Source of the DNA: Amycolatopsis sp. FBCC-B4732
GTDB taxonomy: Bacteria; Actinomycetota; Actinomycetes; Mycobacteriales; Pseudonocardiaceae
Length of the DNA: 64,000 nucleotides
Assembly (NCBI RefSeq): GCF_023008405.1
Contig: NZ_CP095376.1
Location: 6,304,501 to 6,368,500, forward strand
Direction of reading: 5' to 3'
The position numbers and the translations under genes are program-made. Every line of letters starts with the position of its first letter. The first letter of the stretch is position 1. The notes under the pieces are model-generated. The model saw nothing but the letters and a program-made list of their open reading frames with translations. It did no database searches and was not told where the DNA came from. Below, in pieces: positions 63,162 to 64,000 of this stretch.

Positions 63162-64000
63162 CCCACGAGGTACGGGCGGCCGGCGCGGTGCTGTGGCGCG
63201 TCGCCGGCGGGGTGACCGAGGTCGCCCTGGTCCACCGCCCGCGGTACGACGACTGGTCGATGCCGAAGGGGAAGCTCGACGCGGGCGAGACGAGCGCCGA
63301 AGCCGCCGTCCGCGAAGTGCGTGAGGAGACCGGGTTCGCCGCGGTCCTGGGGCGCTACGTGGCGCAGACGACGTACGCGGTGCCGTCGCGCGGCGGCTCC
63401 GGGACGGTGCCGAAGACGGTCGACTACTTCGCCGCGGAAGCGGTTTCCGGCGAGTTCGCCGAAAACGACGAGGTCGACGAACTGCGCTGGCTGGCGCCGA
63501 CGGCGGCGGAGAAGCTGCTGACGCGGCCGGGCGACGTGCGCGTGCTGCGGGCGTTCTGCGAGCTGCCCGTCGGCCTGTCGAAGGTGCTGCTGGTGCGGCA
63601 CGCGAAAGCGGGTAAGCGCGACGAGTGGACCGGCGACGACGACCTGCGGCCGCTCTCGGAAGCGGGCCTGCGGCAGGCGGCCGCGGTGCGGCGCGTGGTC
63701 GCGCTGTTCGGGCCGGACCGGGTGCTGTCGGCGCCGCGGCTGCGGTGCGTGCAGACGGTGCACGGCATCGCGGACGACCTCGGCACCGAAGTCCGCCACG
63801 AACCGCTGTTCTCGGAAGAGGGCTACTGGCCGGACCCGGTCCTCGGCGTGGCGCGGCTGCTGGCCGTGGCCGGCGACGGCGGGACACCGGTGGTGTCCAG
63901 CCAGGGCGGCGTGATCCCGGACCTGGTGAGCGCACTGGCCGACCGCGACGGCGTCGAGCTTTCCGCCGCGCGAGGCGGGGTCGTGCCCAGCAAGAAGGGC
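63158..64000 (+). CDS. mutT1: Nudix hydrolase fused to histidine phosphatase (MutT1-like), partial
   Basis: 281 residues read before the window ends. The Nudix box is [27 protein letters not shown] (from about residue 39) and a phosphoglycerate-mutase-type domain with LVRHAKAG (His near 147) follows. MutT1 of mycobacteria has this two-domain layout, lies beside ppk and degrades 8-oxo-GTP and diadenosine polyphosphates. The ATG overlaps the ppk stop. The C-terminus lies beyond base 64000. Confidence 0.92.
   Translation, partial: MTHEVRAAGAVLWRVAGGVTEVALVHRPRYDDWSMPKGKLDAGETSAEAAVREVREETGFAAVLGRYVAQTTYAVPSRGGSGTVPKTVDYFAAEAVSGEFAENDEVDELRWLAPTAAEKLLTRPGDVRVLRAFCELPVGLSKVLLVRHAKAGKRDEWTGDDDLRPLSEAGLRQAAAVRRVVALFGPDRVLSAPRLRCVQTVHGIADDLGTEVRHEPLFSEEGYWPDPVLGVARLLAVAGDGGTPVVSSQGGVIPDLVSALADRDGVELSAARGGVVPSKKG

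Noticed and set aside
60756..63935. Open frame of about 1059 codons opposite ppk and mutT1
   Set aside because: It is the shadow of two clear genes; composition is Arg/Ala/Gly-rich and no domain is visible.

Overview
The window is about 70 % GC, uses GTG starts heavily and has clear AGGAGG-type ribosome binding sites. It carries a complete Mce lipid-transport operon, an F420-pathway gene (cofC/fbiD) and the actinobacterial gene order recG - DAK2 - rpmB - ung - thiL - Lrp domain - DUF3515 - ddl - gpsA - cofC - ppk - mutT1, as in the Mycobacterium tuberculosis Rv2973c-Rv2985 region. The interspersed palindromes of the TGAACGACCCTTTCA / TGAATGACTCATTCA type fit Amycolatopsis or a close Pseudonocardiaceae relative. 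This assignment is an inference from gene content and style, not from a search.

Layout. 1-7.6 kb: a HelR/HelD-type RNA polymerase recycling helicase, a large HTH-nSTAND-WD40 protein on the opposite strand, and a luciferase-like flavin monooxygenase. 8.2-18 kb: a tightly coupled mce operon (yrbEA, yrbEB, mceA-F, two Mce-associated membrane proteins) with start/stop overlaps of 1-13 bases and a 3-base gap between the two permease genes. 18-23.7 kb: a cluster of secreted, mostly unassigned proteins built from two recurring domains, with a decayed extra copy, a BLIP-II-like beta-propeller gene on the other strand, and a PucR-type regulator that closes the region. 25.2-26.3 kb: a membrane protein with a short GntR/YtrA regulator and a perfect operator palindrome.

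26.3-64 kb is the conserved housekeeping backbone (pyruvate carboxylase, recG, DAK2 kinase, rpmB, ung, thiL, ddl, gpsA, plsC, cofC, ppk, mutT1). Accessory islands interrupt it: arginase-like protein; a caspase-like membrane protease followed by a subtilisin-like protein with an altered oxyanion residue; erythromycin-esterase-like protein with a divergent TetR; gamma-carbonic anhydrase and alpha-galactosidase; a MocR/PdxR regulator with a pyridoxamine-oxidase-like target; and a two-component system facing a flavin electron-transfer module (ferric-reductase-like protein, FMN-binding lipid-face protein, ApbE). A cysteine dioxygenase gene closes the last island and is preceded by a 26-codon leader ORF ending in a cysteine cluster.

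The most unusual non-coding feature is a family of nested palindromes at about 2.3, 7.7, 47.3 and 59.9 kb. Its core always has 20-base arms and a 13-base loop. In the two full copies the core is enclosed by a second and a third inverted repeat. One copy sits between 47-bp direct repeats copied from the 3' end of the neighbouring gene. The other leading candidates are the cysteine leader peptide, the Mce-linked secreted domain family and a perfect inverted pair of DnaA boxes upstream of cofC. No tRNA, rRNA, insertion sequence or CRISPR array was seen.
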